Assembly (NCBI GenBank): GCA_963971305.1
Contig: OZ020307.1
Coordinates: 47,799,702-47,863,701, forward strand
Direction: 5' to 3'
From: Arcuatula senhousia
Lineage: Eukaryota > Mollusca > Bivalvia > Mytilida > Mytilidae
DNA: 64,000 nt
The translations under genes and the position numbers were made by a program. The notes beneath the pieces are model-generated. The model was not told the origin of the DNA. It did not search any database and was given only the letters and a program-made list of their open reading frames with translations. Within the stretch, counting starts at the first letter, position 1; each line of letters starts with the position of its first letter. Below are positions 28,162 through 43,185 of the stretch, piece by piece.

Positions 28162-30039
28162 ATATTATTGCAAAATGAAAAGAAACAAATAAGCAAAAAT
28201 ATTCACAAAGGTGGAATCTGAAAATATTACAAAAGATAGTGTTCATCTGCTACAGGCGCACTGAGTTACAATTACAATTGTCATCAAAAACTATTTAAAA
28301 GCATCTTCTTTCCATATTTCCTCATATTGGTGGAAATAATTTGCATAGAAACTAAACGTACCATATACGTATATTCATTGAAAATACATATAATGTAAAA
28401 AAAAATCCGATCTAAAAAATATCAACTTTCAGTACAAAACACATTTTCAAGTCTTCTTCTTTCCAATATATTAAAATCTTATAGTTCTGCTACAATATGC
28501 TTTTATAATTCAAATTGAAAACGTTTGTAGAAAAATTTTGCAGTGTAAACTTTAACAATAATAGCCAATATGCAAATTTCTTTCACCTCTTCAATTAAAA
28601 TCTTAGAGTTAGTATATGAAGGTTGCGGTACTTAAATCAGCAAGCGATAATCAATCGCAATCATGTCTGACTCTCTTTACTCAGAGAACACGAGGTGTTG
28701 CCATCTGTCAAAGATCTGCAACTCCAAATCCTCGTTCCGATTTGTCCCGTTTCCAGGTGTCGTTGTTTTCTCTGGTCTTTTTGAAAATCCCTTTTGAGCC
28801 CAAAGACGTAGTCATAATATTCACACTTTTAGTGATTTTATGTTTATCTACATGCATTTGACAGGCTATCAAATTATCATGAATGCAAATATTTTAAGCC
28901 AAGTTTATATATCTAACATTGAGTTTTGGAAATACGAACATAAAAAAATTATGAAACTGATGAACCGATTTGTTTTCGGGCTAAATTTTCTGTCCTAACG
29001 TCAGGATTTTAAGAACATGAACTGTTGTCGTATTCTTGGTAGCTCTTTCTGTTACAGGTACAGCTTTCTGGAACGTAAGTGACATCTTCTTTATTGGCTG
29101 ATATTGGTAAAAAAAAAATCAAAAAGAAAAGGAAACAGGCCCCATGCGTTTTAATGGACAAAATTTGTCTTTGTTTTTAAATGTCTTTTCATCTAAAATT
29201 TCAAGTTATGTCTTTTCATCTAAAATTTCAAGTTTTGTTTTTTTACAAACAAATGTATGAAGAAGAAAGAAAAATATACATCATTTCAACGGGTTCGTAG
29301 CTATATATGTCCGGGACAAAACTCCAGGTTCTAGTAGTAATTAAGAATGGAGATATTGTTTCCTTTTTTCATTTCAAACAAAGAAAATCCATTTGAATTT
29401 TAAAAAACCTGTCGCATGATTTTATCCGTTTTCAAATGTTAAATATAACTTTATTATTTCGCAGATTTTCTACAAAAAATGATTTTGAATTTCAACCACT
29501 CGTAAATAGTACTGTATTTTCTGCTCTACTGTATCTTCCCTTCACAGGTCATGACTACACACACATAACAATTAACCTCTCCCCTTCACAGGTCATGACT
29601 ACGCGCACGTAACTACTTAGTACCTCGCTATCTATAATTTTAAACAAATCGTTTGTATATTAATAAGAGGCTCTCGACTCTTTAAAAGTGTGCCTATAAA
29701 ATAAAATAAATTAAAAGAAACCTCTATACTTAAACTATTCACGTCTGATAAAGGTAATAACAAAACAATGGAACTTGAAGGACCAATCTCAAATGTCAGA
29801 GAGAAAACAAAGCAAGGCAGACATATACCAGAGAAATTGCAGATCGAAATGGTCCGAATTGGTACAGGCATTTTCAAAGAAATGGTCGGTTAAATCAGGT
29901 TTTAAAGTCTCTTAACACTGAAAGTATTGTCTGTTTGCTTTTCAGACATACAAAAAGTTTTAGTTTGCTGCACATAGGTTTACCGCTACAATAACACTTT
30001 GAACGGAATCACGGCATCACACATGGAGTTGTATGAGAC
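28162..30039 (+). repeat. Array unit 16 (B start, L end)
   Basis: A at the 373 site and A10 run. Matches unit 11. It is the last L-end copy in the window. Confidence 0.97.
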
Positions 30040-31917
30040 ATATTATTGCAAAATGAAAAGAAACAAATAAGCAAAAATATTCACAAAGATGGAATCTGAA
30101 AATATTACAAAAGATAGTGTTCATCTGCTACAGGCGCACTGAGTTACAATTACAATTGTCATCAAAAACTATTTAAAAGCATCTTCTTTCCATATTTCCT
30201 CATATTGGTGGAAATAATTTGCATAGAAACTAAACGTACCATATACGTATATTCATTGAAAATACATATAATGTAAAAAAAATCCGATCTAAAAAATATC
30301 AACTTTCAGTACAAAACACATTTTCAAGTCTTCTTCTTTCCAATATATTAAAATCTTATAGTTCTGCTACAATATGCTTTTATAATTCAAATTGAAAACG
30401 TTTGTAGAAAAATTTTGCAGTGTAAACTTTAACAATAATAGCCAATATGCAAATTTCTTTCACCACTTCAATTAAAATCTTAGAGTTAGTATATGAAGGT
30501 TGCGGTACTTAAATCAGCAAGCGATAATCAATCGCAATCATGTCTGACTCTCTTTACTCAGAGAACACGAGGTGTTGCCATCTGTCAAAGATCTGCAACT
30601 CCAAATCCTCGTTCCGATTTGTCCCGTTTCCAGGTGTCGTTGTTTTCTCTGGTCTTTTTGAAAATCCCTTTTGAGCCCAAAGACGTAGTCATAATATTCA
30701 CACTTTTAGTGATTTTATGTTTATCTACATGCATTTGACAGGCTATCAAATTATCATGAATGCAAATATTTTAAGCCAAGTTTATATATCTAACATTGAG
30801 TTTTGGAAATACGAACATAAAAAAATTATGAAACTGATGAACCGATTTGTTTTCGGGCTAAATTTTCTGTCCTAACGTCAGGATTTTAAGAACATGAACT
30901 GTTGTCGTATTCTTGGTAGCTCTTTCTGTTACAGGTACAGCTTTCTGGAACGTAAGTGACATCTTCTTTATTGGCTGATATTGGTAAAAAAAAAAATCAA
31001 AAAGAAAAGGAAACAGGCCCCATGCGTTTTAATGGACAAAATTTGTCTTTGTTTTTAAATGTCTTTTCATCTAAAATTTCAAGTTATGTCTTTTCATCTA
31101 AAATTTCAAGTTTTGTTTTTTTACAAACAAATGTATGAAGAAGAAAGAAAAATATACATCATTTCAACGGGTTCGTAGCTATATATGTCCGGGACAAAAC
31201 TCCAGGTTCTAGTAGTAATTAAGAATGGAGATATTGTTTCCTTTTTTCATTTCAAACAAAGAAAATCCATTTGAATTTTAAAAAACCTGTCGCATGATTT
31301 TATCCGTTTTCAAATGTTAAATATAACTTTATTATTTCGCAGATTTTCTACAAAAAATGATTTTGAATTTCAACCACTCGTAAATAGTACTGTATTTTCT
31401 GCTCTACTGTATCTTCCCTTCACAGGTCATGACTACACACACATAACAATTAACCTCTCCCCTTCACATGTCATGACTACGCGCACGTAACGACTTAGTA
31501 CCTCGCTATCTATAATTTTAAACAAATCGTTTGTATATTAATAAGAGGCTCTCGACTCTTTAAAAGTGTGCCTATAAAATAAAATGAATTAAAAGAAACC
31601 TCTATACTTAAACTATTCACGTCTGATAAAGGTAATAACAAAACAATGGAACTTGAAGGACCAATCTCAAATGTCAGAGAGAAAACAAAGCAAGGCAGAC
31701 ATATACCAGAGAAATTGCAGATCGAAATGGTCCGAATTGGTACAGGCATTTTCAAAGAAATGGTCGGTTAAATCAGGTTTTAAAGTCTCTTAACACTGAA
31801 AGTATTGTCTGTTTGCTTTTCAGACATACAAAAAGTTTTAGTTTGCTGCACATAGGTTTACCGCTACAATAACACTTTGAACGGAATCACGGCATCACAC
31901 ATGGAGTTGTATGAGAC
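30040..31917 (+). repeat. Array unit 17 (A start, S end, CACATG, A11)
   Basis: Last A-start copy and last CACATG copy. Matches unit 12. Confidence 0.97.
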
Positions 31918-33794
31918 ATATTATTGCAAAATGAAAAGAAACAAATAAGCAAAAATATTCACAAAGGTGGAATCTGAAAATATTACAAAAGATAGTGTTC
32001 ATCTGCTACAGGCGCACTGAGTTACAATTACAATTGTCATCAAAAACTATTTAAAAGCATCTTCTTTCCATATTTCCTCATATTGGTGGAAATAATTTGC
32101 ATAGAAACTAAACGTACCATATACGTATATTCATTGAAAATACATATAATGTAAAAAAAAATCCGATCTAAAAAATATCAACTTTCAGTACAGAACACAT
32201 TTTCAAGTCTTCTTCTTTCCAATATATTAAAATCTTATAGTTCTGCTACAATATGCTTTTATAATTCAAATTGAAAACGTTTGTAGAAAACTTTTGCAGT
32301 GTAAACTTTAACAATAATAGCCAATATGCAAATTTCTTTCACCTCTTCAATTAAAATCTTAGAGTTAGTATATGAAGGTTGCGGTACTTAAATCAGCAAG
32401 CGATAATCAATCGCAATCATGTCTGACTCTCTTTACTCAGAGAACACGAGGTGTTGCCATCTGTCAAAGATCTGCAACTCCAAATCCTCGTTCCGATTTG
32501 TCCCGTTTCCAGGTGTCGTTGTTTTCTCTGGTCTTTTTGAAAATCCCTTTTGAGCCCAAAGACGTAGTCATAATATTCACACTTTTAGTGATTTTATGTT
32601 TATCTACATGCATTTGACAGGCTATCAAATTATCATGAATGCAAATATTTTAAGCCAAGTTTATATATCTAACATTGAGTTTTGGAAATACGAACATAAA
32701 AAAATTATGAAACTGATGAACCGATTTGTTTTCGGGCTAAATTTTCTGTCCTAACGTCAGGATTTTAAGAACATGAACTGTTGTCGTATTCTTGGTAGCT
32801 CTTTCTGTTACAGGTACAGCTTTCTGGAACGTAAGTGACATCTTCTTTATTGGCTGATATTGGTAAAAAAAAATCAAAAAGAAAAGGAAACAGGCCCCAT
32901 GCGTTTTAATGGACAAAATTTGTCTTTGTTTTTAAATGTCTTTTCATCTAAAATTTCAAGTTATGTCTTTTCATCTAAAATTTCAAGTTTTGTTTTTTTA
33001 CAAACAAATGTATGAAGAAGAAAGAAAAATATACATCATTTCAACGGGTTCGTAGCTATATATGTCCGGGACAAAACTCCAGGTTCTAGTAGTAATTAAG
33101 AATGGAGATATTGTTTCCTTTTTTCATTTCAAACAAAGAAAATCCATTTGAATTTTAAAAAACCTGTCGCATGATTTTATCCGTTTTCAAATGTTAAATA
33201 TAACTTTATTATTTCGCAGATTTTCTACAAAAAATGATTTTGAATTTCAACCACTCGTAAATAGTACTGTATTTTCTGCTCTACTGTATCTTCCCTTCAC
33301 AGGTCATGACTACACACACATAACAATTAACCTCTCCCCTTCACAGGTCATGACTACGCGCACGTAACGACTTAGTACCTCGCTATCTATAATTTTAAAC
33401 AAATCGTTTGTATATTAATAAGAGGCTCTCGACTCTTTAAAAGTGTGCCTATAAAATAAAATGAATTAAAAGAAACCTCTATACTTAAACTATTCACGTC
33501 TGATAAAGGTAATAACAAAACAATGGAACTTGAAGGACCAATCTCAAATGTCAGAGAGAAAACAAAGCAAGGCAGACATATACCAGAGAAATTGCAGATC
33601 GAAATGGTCCGAATTGGTACAGGCATTTTCAAAGAAATGGTCGGTTAAATCAGGTTTTAAAGTCTCTTAACACTGAAAGTATTGTCTGTTTGCTTTTCAG
33701 ACATACAAAAAGTTTTAGTTTGCTGCACATAGGTTTACCGCTACAATAACACTTTGAACGGAATCACGGCATCACACATGGAGTTGTATGAGAC
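31918..33794 (+). repeat. Array unit 18 (B start, S end, rare TACAG)
   Basis: G at 32193 shared only with unit 13, and the same A9 run. The homogeneous right-hand half starts about here. Confidence 0.97.
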
Positions 33795-35672
33795 ATATTA
33801 TTGCAAAATGAAAAGAAACAAATAAGCAAAAATATTCACAAAGGTGGAATCTGAAAATATTACAAAAGATAGTGTTCATCTGCTACAGGCGCACTGAGTT
33901 ACAATTACAATTGTCATCAAAAACTATTTAAAAGCATCTTCTTTCCATATTTCCTCATATTGGTGGAAATAATTTGCATAGAAACTAAACGTACCATATA
34001 CGTATATTCATTGAAAATACATATAATGTAAAAAAAAATCCGATCTAAAAAATATCAACTTTCAGTACAAAACACATTTTCAAGTCTTCTTCTTTCCAAT
34101 ATATTAAAATCTTATAGTTCTGCTACAATATGCTTTTATAATTCAAATTGAAAACGTTTGTAGAAAACTTTTGCAGTGTAAACTTTAACAATAATAGCCA
34201 ATATGCAAATTTCTTTCACCTCTTCAATTAAAATCTTAGAGTTAGTATATGAAGGTTGCGGTACTTAAATCAGCAAGCGATAATCAATCGCAATCATGTC
34301 TGACTCTCTTTACTCAGAGAACACGAGGTGTTGCCATCTGTCAAAGATCTGCAACTCCAAATCCTCGTTCCGATTTGTCCCGTTTCCAGGTGTCGTTGTT
34401 TTCTCTGGTCTTTTTGAAAATCCCTTTTGAGCCCAAAGACGTAGTCATAATATTCACACTTTTAGTGATTTTATGTTTATCTACATGCATTTGACAGGCT
34501 ATCAAATTATCATGAATGCAAATATTTTAAGCCAAGTTTATATATCTAACATTGAGTTTTGGAAATACGAACATAAAAAAATTATGAAACTGATGAACCG
34601 ATTTGTTTTCGGGCTAAATTTTCTGTCCTAACGTCAGGATTTTAAGAACATGAACTGTTGTCGTATTCTTGGTAGCTCTTTCTGTTACAGGTACAGCTTT
34701 CTGGAACGTAAGTGACATCTTCTTTATTGGCTGATATTGGTAAAAAAAAAATCAAAAAGAAAAGGAAACAGGCCCCATGCGTTTTAATGGACAAAATTTG
34801 TCTTTGTTTTTAAATGTCTTTTCATCTAAAATTTCAAGTTATGTCTTTTCATCTAAAATTTCAAGTTTTGTTTTTTTACAAACAAATGTATGAAGAAGAA
34901 AGAAAAATATACATCATTTCAACGGGTTCGTAGCTATATATGTCCGGGACAAAACTCCAGGTTCTAGTAGTAATTAAGAATGGAGATATTGTTTCCTTTT
35001 TTCATTTCAAACAAAGAAAATCCATTTGAATTTTAAAAAACCTGTCGCATGATTTTATCCGTTTTCAAATGTTAAATATAACTTTATTATTTCGCAGATT
35101 TTCTACAAAAAATGATTTTGAATTTCAACCACTCGTAAATAGTACTGTATTTTCTGCTCTACTGTATCTTCCCTTCACAGGTCATGACTACACACACATA
35201 ACAATTAACCTCTCCCCTTCACAGGTCATGACTACGCGCACGTAACGACTTAGTACCTCGCTATCTATAATTTTAAACAAATCGTTTGTATATTAATAAG
35301 AGGCTCTCGACTCTTTAAAAGTGTGCCTATAAAATAAAATGAATTAAAAGAAACCTCTATACTTAAACTATTCACGTCTGATAAAGGTAATAACAAAACA
35401 ATGGAACTTGAAGGACCAATCTCAAATGTCAGAGAGAAAACAAAGCAAGGCAGACATATACCAGAGAAATTGCAGATCGAAATGGTCCGAATTGGTACAG
35501 GCATTTTCAAAGAAATGGTCGGTTAAATCAGGTTTTAAAGTCTCTTAACACTGAAAGTATTGTCTGTTTGCTTTTCAGACATACAAAAAGTTTTAGTTTG
35601 CTGCACATAGGTTTACCGCTACAATAACACTTTGAACGGAATCACGGCATCACACATGGAGTTGTATGAGAC
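33795..35672 (+). repeat. Array unit 19 (B start, S end)
   Basis: Standard right-half haplotype: C at the 373 site, A10, CACAGG. Confidence 0.97.
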
Positions 35673-37550
35673 ATATTATTGCAAAATGAAAAGAAACAAA
35701 TAAGCAAAAATATTCACAAAGGTGGAATCTGAAAATATTACAAAAGATAGTGTTCATCTGCTACAGGCGCACTGAGTTACAATTACAATTGTCATCAAAA
35801 ACTATTTAAAAGCATCTTCTTTCCATATTTCCTCATATTGGTGGAAATAATTTGCATAGAAACTAAACGTACCATATACGTATATTCATTGAAAATACAT
35901 ATAATGTAAAAAAAAATCCGATCTAAAAAATATCAACTTTCAGTACAAAACACATTTTCAAGTCTTCTTCTTTCCAATATATTAAAATCTTATAGTTCTG
36001 CTACAATATGCTTTTATAATTCAAATTGAAAACGTTTGTAGAAAACTTTTGCAGTGTAAACTTTAACAATAATAGCCAATATGCAAATTTCTTTCACCTC
36101 TTCAATTAAAATCTTAGAGTTAGTATATGAAGGTTGCGGTACTTAAATCAGCAAGCGATAATCAATCGCAATCATGTCTGACTCTCTTTACTCAGAGAAC
36201 ACGAGGTGTTGCCATCTGTCAAAGATCTGCAACTCCAAATCCTCGTTCCGATTTGTCCCGTTTCCAGGTGTCGTTGTTTTCTCTGGTCTTTTTGAAAATC
36301 CCTTTTGAGCCCAAAGACGTAGTCATAATATTCACACTTTTAGTGATTTTATGTTTATCTACATGCATTTGACAGGCTATCAAATTATCATGAATGCAAA
36401 TATTTTAAGCCAAGTTTATATATCTAACATTGAGTTTTGGAAATACGAACATAAAAAAATTATGAAACTGATGAACCGATTTGTTTTCGGGCTAAATTTT
36501 CTGTCCTAACGTCAGGATTTTAAGAACATGAACTGTTGTCGTATTCTTGGTAGCTCTTTCTGTTACAGGTACAGCTTTCTGGAACGTAAGTGACATCTTC
36601 TTTATTGGCTGATATTGGTAAAAAAAAAATCAAAAAGAAAAGGAAACAGGCCCCATGCGTTTTAATGGACAAAATTTGTCTTTGTTTTTAAATGTCTTTT
36701 CATCTAAAATTTCAAGTTATGTCTTTTCATCTAAAATTTCAAGTTTTGTTTTTTTACAAACAAATGTATGAAGAAGAAAGAAAAATATACATCATTTCAA
36801 CGGGTTCGTAGCTATATATGTCCGGGACAAAACTCCAGGTTCTAGTAGTAATTAAGAATGGAGATATTGTTTCCTTTTTTCATTTCAAACAAAGAAAATC
36901 CATTTGAATTTTAAAAAACCTGTCGCATGATTTTATCCGTTTTCAAATGTTAAATATAACTTTATTATTTCGCAGATTTTCTACAAAAAATGATTTTGAA
37001 TTTCAACCACTCGTAAATAGTACTGTATTTTCTGCTCTACTGTATCTTCCCTTCACAGGTCATGACTACACACACATAACAATTAACCTCTCCCCTTCAC
37101 AGGTCATGACTACGCGCACGTAACGACTTAGTACCTCGCTATCTATAATTTTAAACAAATCGTTTGTATATTAATAAGAGGCTCTCGACTCTTTAAAAGT
37201 GTGCCTATAAAATAAAATGAATTAAAAGAAACCTCTATACTTAAACTATTCACGTCTGATAAAGGTAATAACAAAACAATGGAACTTGAAGGACCAATCT
37301 CAAATGTCAGAGAGAAAACAAAGCAAGGCAGACATATACCAGAGAAATTGCAGATCGAAATGGTCCGAATTGGTACAGGCATTTTCAAAGAAATGGTCGG
37401 TTAAATCAGGTTTTAAAGTCTCTTAACACTGAAAGTATTGTCTGTTTGCTTTTCAGACATACAAAAAGTTTTAGTTTGCTGCACATAGGTTTACCGCTAC
37501 AATAACACTTTGAACGGAATCACGGCATCACACATGGAGTTGTATGAGAC
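35673..37550 (+). repeat. Array unit 20 (B start, S end)
   Basis: Standard right-half haplotype with A10. No private change noticed. Confidence 0.97.
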
Positions 37551-39429
37551 ATATTATTGCAAAATGAAAAGAAACAAATAAGCAAAAATATTCACAAAGG
37601 TGGAATCTGAAAATATTACAAAAGATAGTGTTCATCTGCTACAGGCGCACTGAGTTACAATTACAATTGTCATCAAAAACTATTTAAAAGCATCTTCTTT
37701 CCATATTTCCTCATATTGGTGGAAATAATTTGCATAGAAACTAAACGTACCATATACGTATATTCATTGAAAATACATATAATGTAAAAAAAAATCCGAT
37801 CTAAAAAATATCAACTTTCAGTACAAAACACATTTTCAAGTCTTCTTCTTTCCAATATATTAAAATCTTATAGTTCTGCTACAATATGCTTTTATAATTC
37901 AAATTGAAAACGTTTGTAGAAAACTTTTGCAGTGTAAACTTTAACAATAATAGCCAATATGCAAATTTCTTTCACCTCTTCAATTAAAATCTTAGAGTTA
38001 GTATATGAAGGTTGCGGTACTTAAATCAGCAAGCGATAATCAATCGCAATCATGTCTGACTCTCTTTACTCAGAGAACACGAGGTGTTGCCATCTGTCAA
38101 AGATCTGCAACTCCAAATCCTCGTTCCGATTTGTCCCGTTTCCAGGTGTCGTTGTTTTCTCTGGTCTTTTTGAAAATCCCTTTTGAGCCCAAAGACGTAG
38201 TCATAATATTCACACTTTTAGTGATTTTATGTTTATCTACATGCATTTGACAGGCTATCAAATTATCATGAATGCAAATATTTTAAGCCAAGTTTATATA
38301 TCTAACATTGAGTTTTGGAAATACGAACATAAAAAAATTATGAAACTGATGAACCGATTTGTTTTCGGGCTAAATTTTCTGTCCTAACGTCAGGATTTTA
38401 AGAACATGAACTGTTGTCGTATTCTTGGTAGCTCTTTCTGTTACAGGTACAGCTTTCTGGAACGTAAGTGACATCTTCTTTATTGGCTGATATTGGTAAA
38501 AAAAAAAATCAAAAAGAAAAGGAAACAGGCCCCATGCGTTTTAATGGACAAAATTTGTCTTTGTTTTTAAATGTCTTTTCATCTAAAATTTCAAGTTATG
38601 TCTTTTCATCTAAAATTTCAAGTTTTGTTTTTTTACAAACAAATGTATGAAGAAGAAAGAAAAATATACATCATTTCAACGGGTTCGTAGCTATATATGT
38701 CCGGGACAAAACTCCAGGTTCTAGTAGTAATTAAGAATGGAGATATTGTTTCCTTTTTTCATTTCAAACAAAGAAAATCCATTTGAATTTTAAAAAACCT
38801 GTCGCATGATTTTATCCGTTTTCAAATGTTAAATATAACTTTATTATTTCGCAGATTTTCTACAAAAAATGATTTTGAATTTCAACCACTCGTAAATAGT
38901 ACTGTATTTTCTGCTCTACTGTATCTTCCCTTCACAGGTCATGACTACACACACATAACAATTAACCTCTCCCCTTCACAGGTCATGACTACGCGCACGT
39001 AACGACTTAGTACCTCGCTATCTATAATTTTAAACAAATCGTTTGTATATTAATAAGAGGCTCTCGACTCTTTAAAAGTGTGCCTATAAAATAAAATGAA
39101 TTAAAAGAAACCTCTATACTTAAACTATTCACGTCTGATAAAGGTAATAACAAAACAATGGAACTTGAAGGACCAATCTCAAATGTCAGAGAGAAAACAA
39201 AGCAAGGCAGACATATACCAGAGAAATTGCAGATCGAAATGGTCCGAATTGGTACAGGCATTTTCAAAGAAATGGTCGGTTAAATCAGGTTTTAAAGTCT
39301 CTTAACACTGAAAGTATTGTCTGTTTGCTTTTCAGACATACAAAAAGTTTTAGTTTGCTGCACATAGGTTTACCGCTACAATAACACTTTGAACGGAATC
39401 ACGGCATCACACATGGAGTTGTATGAGAC
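37551..39429 (+). repeat. Array unit 21 (B start, S end, A11)
   Basis: Standard right-half haplotype with A11. Confidence 0.97.
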
Positions 39430-41307
39430 ATATTATTGCAAAATGAAAAGAAACAAATAAGCAAAAATATTCACAAAGGTGGAATCTGAAAATATTACAA
39501 AAGATAGTGTTCATCTGCTACAGGCGCACTGAGTTACAATTACAATTGTCATCAAAAACTATTTAAAAGCATCTTCTTTCCATATTTCCTCATATTGGTG
39601 GAAATAATTTGCATAGAAACTAAACGTACCATATACGTATATTCATTGAAAATACATATAATGTAAAAAAAAATCCGATCTAAAAAATATCAACTTTCAG
39701 TACAAAACACATTTTCAAGTCTTCTTCTTTCCAATATATTAAAATCTTATAGTTCTGCTACAATATGCTTTTATAATTCAAATTGAAAACGTTTGTAGAA
39801 AACTTTTGCAGTGTAAACTTTAACAATAATAGCCAATATGCAAATTTCTTTCACCTCTTCAATTAAAATCTTAGAGTTAGTATATGAAGGTTGCGGTACT
39901 TAAATCAGCAAGCGATAATCAATCGCAATCATGTCTGACTCTCTTTACTCAGAGAACACGAGGTGTTGCCATCTGTCAAAGATCTGCAACTCCAAATCCT
40001 CGTTCCGATTTGTCCCGTTTCCAGGTGTCGTTGTTTTCTCTGGTCTTTTTGAAAATCCCTTTTGAGCCCAAAGACGTAGTCATAATATTCACACTTTTAG
40101 TGATTTTATGTTTATCTACATGCATTTGACAGGCTATCAAATTATCATGAATGCAAATATTTTAAGCCAAGTTTATATATCTAACATTGAGTTTTGGAAA
40201 TACGAACATAAAAAAATTATGAAACTGATGAACCGATTTGTTTTCGGGCTAAATTTTCTGTCCTAACGTCAGGATTTTAAGAACATGAACTGTTGTCGTA
40301 TTCTTGGTAGCTCTTTCTGTTACAGGTACAGCTTTCTGGAACGTAAGTGACATCTTCTTTATTGGCTGATATTGGTAAAAAAAAAAATCAAAAAGAAAAG
40401 GAAACAGGCCCCATGCGTTTTAATGGACAAAATTTGTCTTTGTTTTTAAATGTCTTTTCATCTAAAATTTCAAGTTATGTCTTTTCATCTAAAATTTCAA
40501 GTTTTGTTTTTTTACAAACAAATGTATGAAGAAGAAAGAAAAATATACATCATTTCAACGGGTTCGTAGCTATATATGTCCGGGACAAAACTCCAGGTTC
40601 TAGTAGTAATTAAGAATGGAGATATTGTTTCCTTTTTTCATTTCAAACAAAGAAAATCCATTTGAATTTTAAAAAACCTGTCGCATGATTTTATCCGTTT
40701 TCAAATGTTAAATATAACTTTATTATTTCGCAGATTTTCTACAAAAAATGATTTTGAATTTCAACCACTCGTAAATAGTACTGTATTTTCTGCTCTACTG
40801 TATCTTCCCTTCACAGGTCATGACTACACACACATAACAATTAACCTCTCCCCTTCACAGGTCATGACTACGCGCACGTAACGACTTAGTACCTCGCTAT
40901 CTATAATTTTAAACAAATCGTTTGTATATTAATAAGAGGCTCTCGACTCTTTAAAAGTGTGCCTATAAAATAAAATGAATTAAAAGAAACCTCTATACTT
41001 AAACTATTCACGTCTGATAAAGGTAATAACAAAACAATGGAACTTGAAGGACCAATCTCAAATGTCAGAGAGAAAACAAAGCAAGGCAGACATATACCAG
41101 AAAATTGCAGATCGAAATGGTCCGAATTGGTACAGGCATTTTCAAAGAAATGGTCGGTTAAATCAGGTTTTAAAGTCTCTTAACACTGAAAGTATTGTCT
41201 GTTTGCTTTTCAGACATACAAAAAGTTTTAGTTTGCTGCACATAGGTTTACCGCTACAATAACACTTTGAACGGAATCACGGCATCACACATGGAGTTGT
41301 ATGAGAC
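39430..41307 (+). repeat. Array unit 22 (B start, S end, A11, 1-nt deletion)
   Basis: One base is missing near 41101 (CCAGAAAATTGC against CCAGAGAAATTGC). It shifts both the 41-codon plus-strand frame and the antisense frame over it. Confidence 0.97.
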
Positions 41308-43185
41308 ATATTATTGCAAAATGAAAAGAAACAAATAAGCAAAAATATTCACAAAGGTGGAATCTGAAAATATTACAAAAGATAGTGTTCATCTGCTACA
41401 GGCGCACTGAGTTACAATTACAATTGTCATCAAAAACTATTTAAAAGCATCTTCTTTCCATATTTCCTCATATTGGTGGAAATAATTTGCATAGAAACTA
41501 AACGTACCATATACGTATATTCATTGAAAATACATATAATGTAAAAAAAAATCCGATCTAAAAAATATCAACTTTCAGTACAAAACACATTTTCAAGTCT
41601 TCTTCTTTCCAATATATTAAAATCTTATAGTTCTGCTACAATATGCTTTTATAATTCAAATTGAAAACGTTTGTAGAAAACTTTTGCAGTGTAAACTTTA
41701 ACAATAATAGCCAATATGCAAATTTCTTTCACCTCTTCAATTAAAATCTTAGAGTTAGTATATGAAGGTTGCGGTACTTAAATCAGCAAGCGATAATCAA
41801 TCGCAATCATGTCTGACTCTCTTTACTCAGAGAACACGAGGTGTTGCCATCTGTCAAAGATCTGCAACTCCAAATCCTCGTTCCGATTTGTCCCGTTTCC
41901 AGGTGTCGTTGTTTTCTCTGGTCTTTTTGAAAATCCCTTTTGAGCCCAAAGACGTAGTCATAATATTCACACTTTTAGTGATTTTATGTTTATCTACATG
42001 CATTTGACAGGCTATCAAATTATCATGAATGCAAATATTTTAAGCCAAGTTTATATATCTAACATTGAGTTTTGGAAATACGAACATAAAAAAATTATGA
42101 AACTGATGAACCGATTTGTTTTCGGGCTAAATTTTCTGTCCTAACGTCAGGATTTTAAGAACATGAACTGTTGTCGTATTCTTGGTAGCTCTTTCTGTTA
42201 CAGGTACAGCTTTCTGGAACGTAAGTGACATCTTCTTTATTGGCTGATATTGGTAAAAAAAAAATCAAAAAGAAAAGGAAACAGGCCCCATGCGTTTTAA
42301 TGGACAAAATTTGTCTTTGTTTTTAAATGTCTTTTCATCTAAAATTTCAAGTTATGTCTTTTCATCTAAAATTTCAAGTTTTGTTTTTTTACAAACAAAT
42401 GTATGAAGAAGAAAGAAAAATATACATCATTTCAACGGGTTCGTAGCTATATATGTCCGGGACAAAACTCCAGGTTCTAGTAGTAATTAAGAATGGAGAT
42501 ATTGTTTCCTTTTTTCATTTCAAACAAAGAAAATCCATTTGAATTTTAAAAAACCTGTCGCATGATTTTATCCGTTTTCAAATGTTAAATATAACTTTAT
42601 TATTTCGCAGATTTTCTACAAAAAATGATTTTGAATTTCAACCACTCGTAAATAGTACTGTATTTTCTGCTCTACTGTATCTTCCCTTCACAGGTCATGA
42701 CTACACACACATAACAATTAACCTCTCCCCTTCACAGGTCATGACTACGCGCACGTAACGACTTAGTACCTCGCTATCTATAATTTTAAACAAATCGTTT
42801 GTATATTAATAAGAGGCTCTCGACTCTTTAAAAGTGTGCCTATAAAATAAAATGAATTAAAAGAAACCTCTATACTTAAACTATTCACGTCTGATAAAGG
42901 TAATAACAAAACAATGGAACTTGAAGGACCAATCTCAAATGTCAGAGAGAAAACAAAGCAAGGCAGACATATACCAGAGAAATTGCAGATCGAAATGGTC
43001 CGAATTGGTACAGGCATTTTCAAAGAAATGGTCGGTTAAATCAGGTTTTAAAGTCTCTTAACACTGAAAGTATTGTCTGTTTGCTTTTCAGACATACAAA
43101 AAGTTTTAGTTTGCTGCACATAGGTTTACCGCTACAATAACACTTTGAACGGAATCACGGCATCACACATGGAGTTGTATGAGAC
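41308..43185 (+). repeat. Array unit 23 (B start, S end)
   Basis: Standard right-half haplotype with A10. It lacks the unit 22 deletion, so that deletion has not spread to this neighbour. Confidence 0.97.

Noticed and set aside
41044..41262. 72-codon frame unique to unit 22
   Set aside because: Created by a single-base deletion joining two frames. Absent from all other copies.
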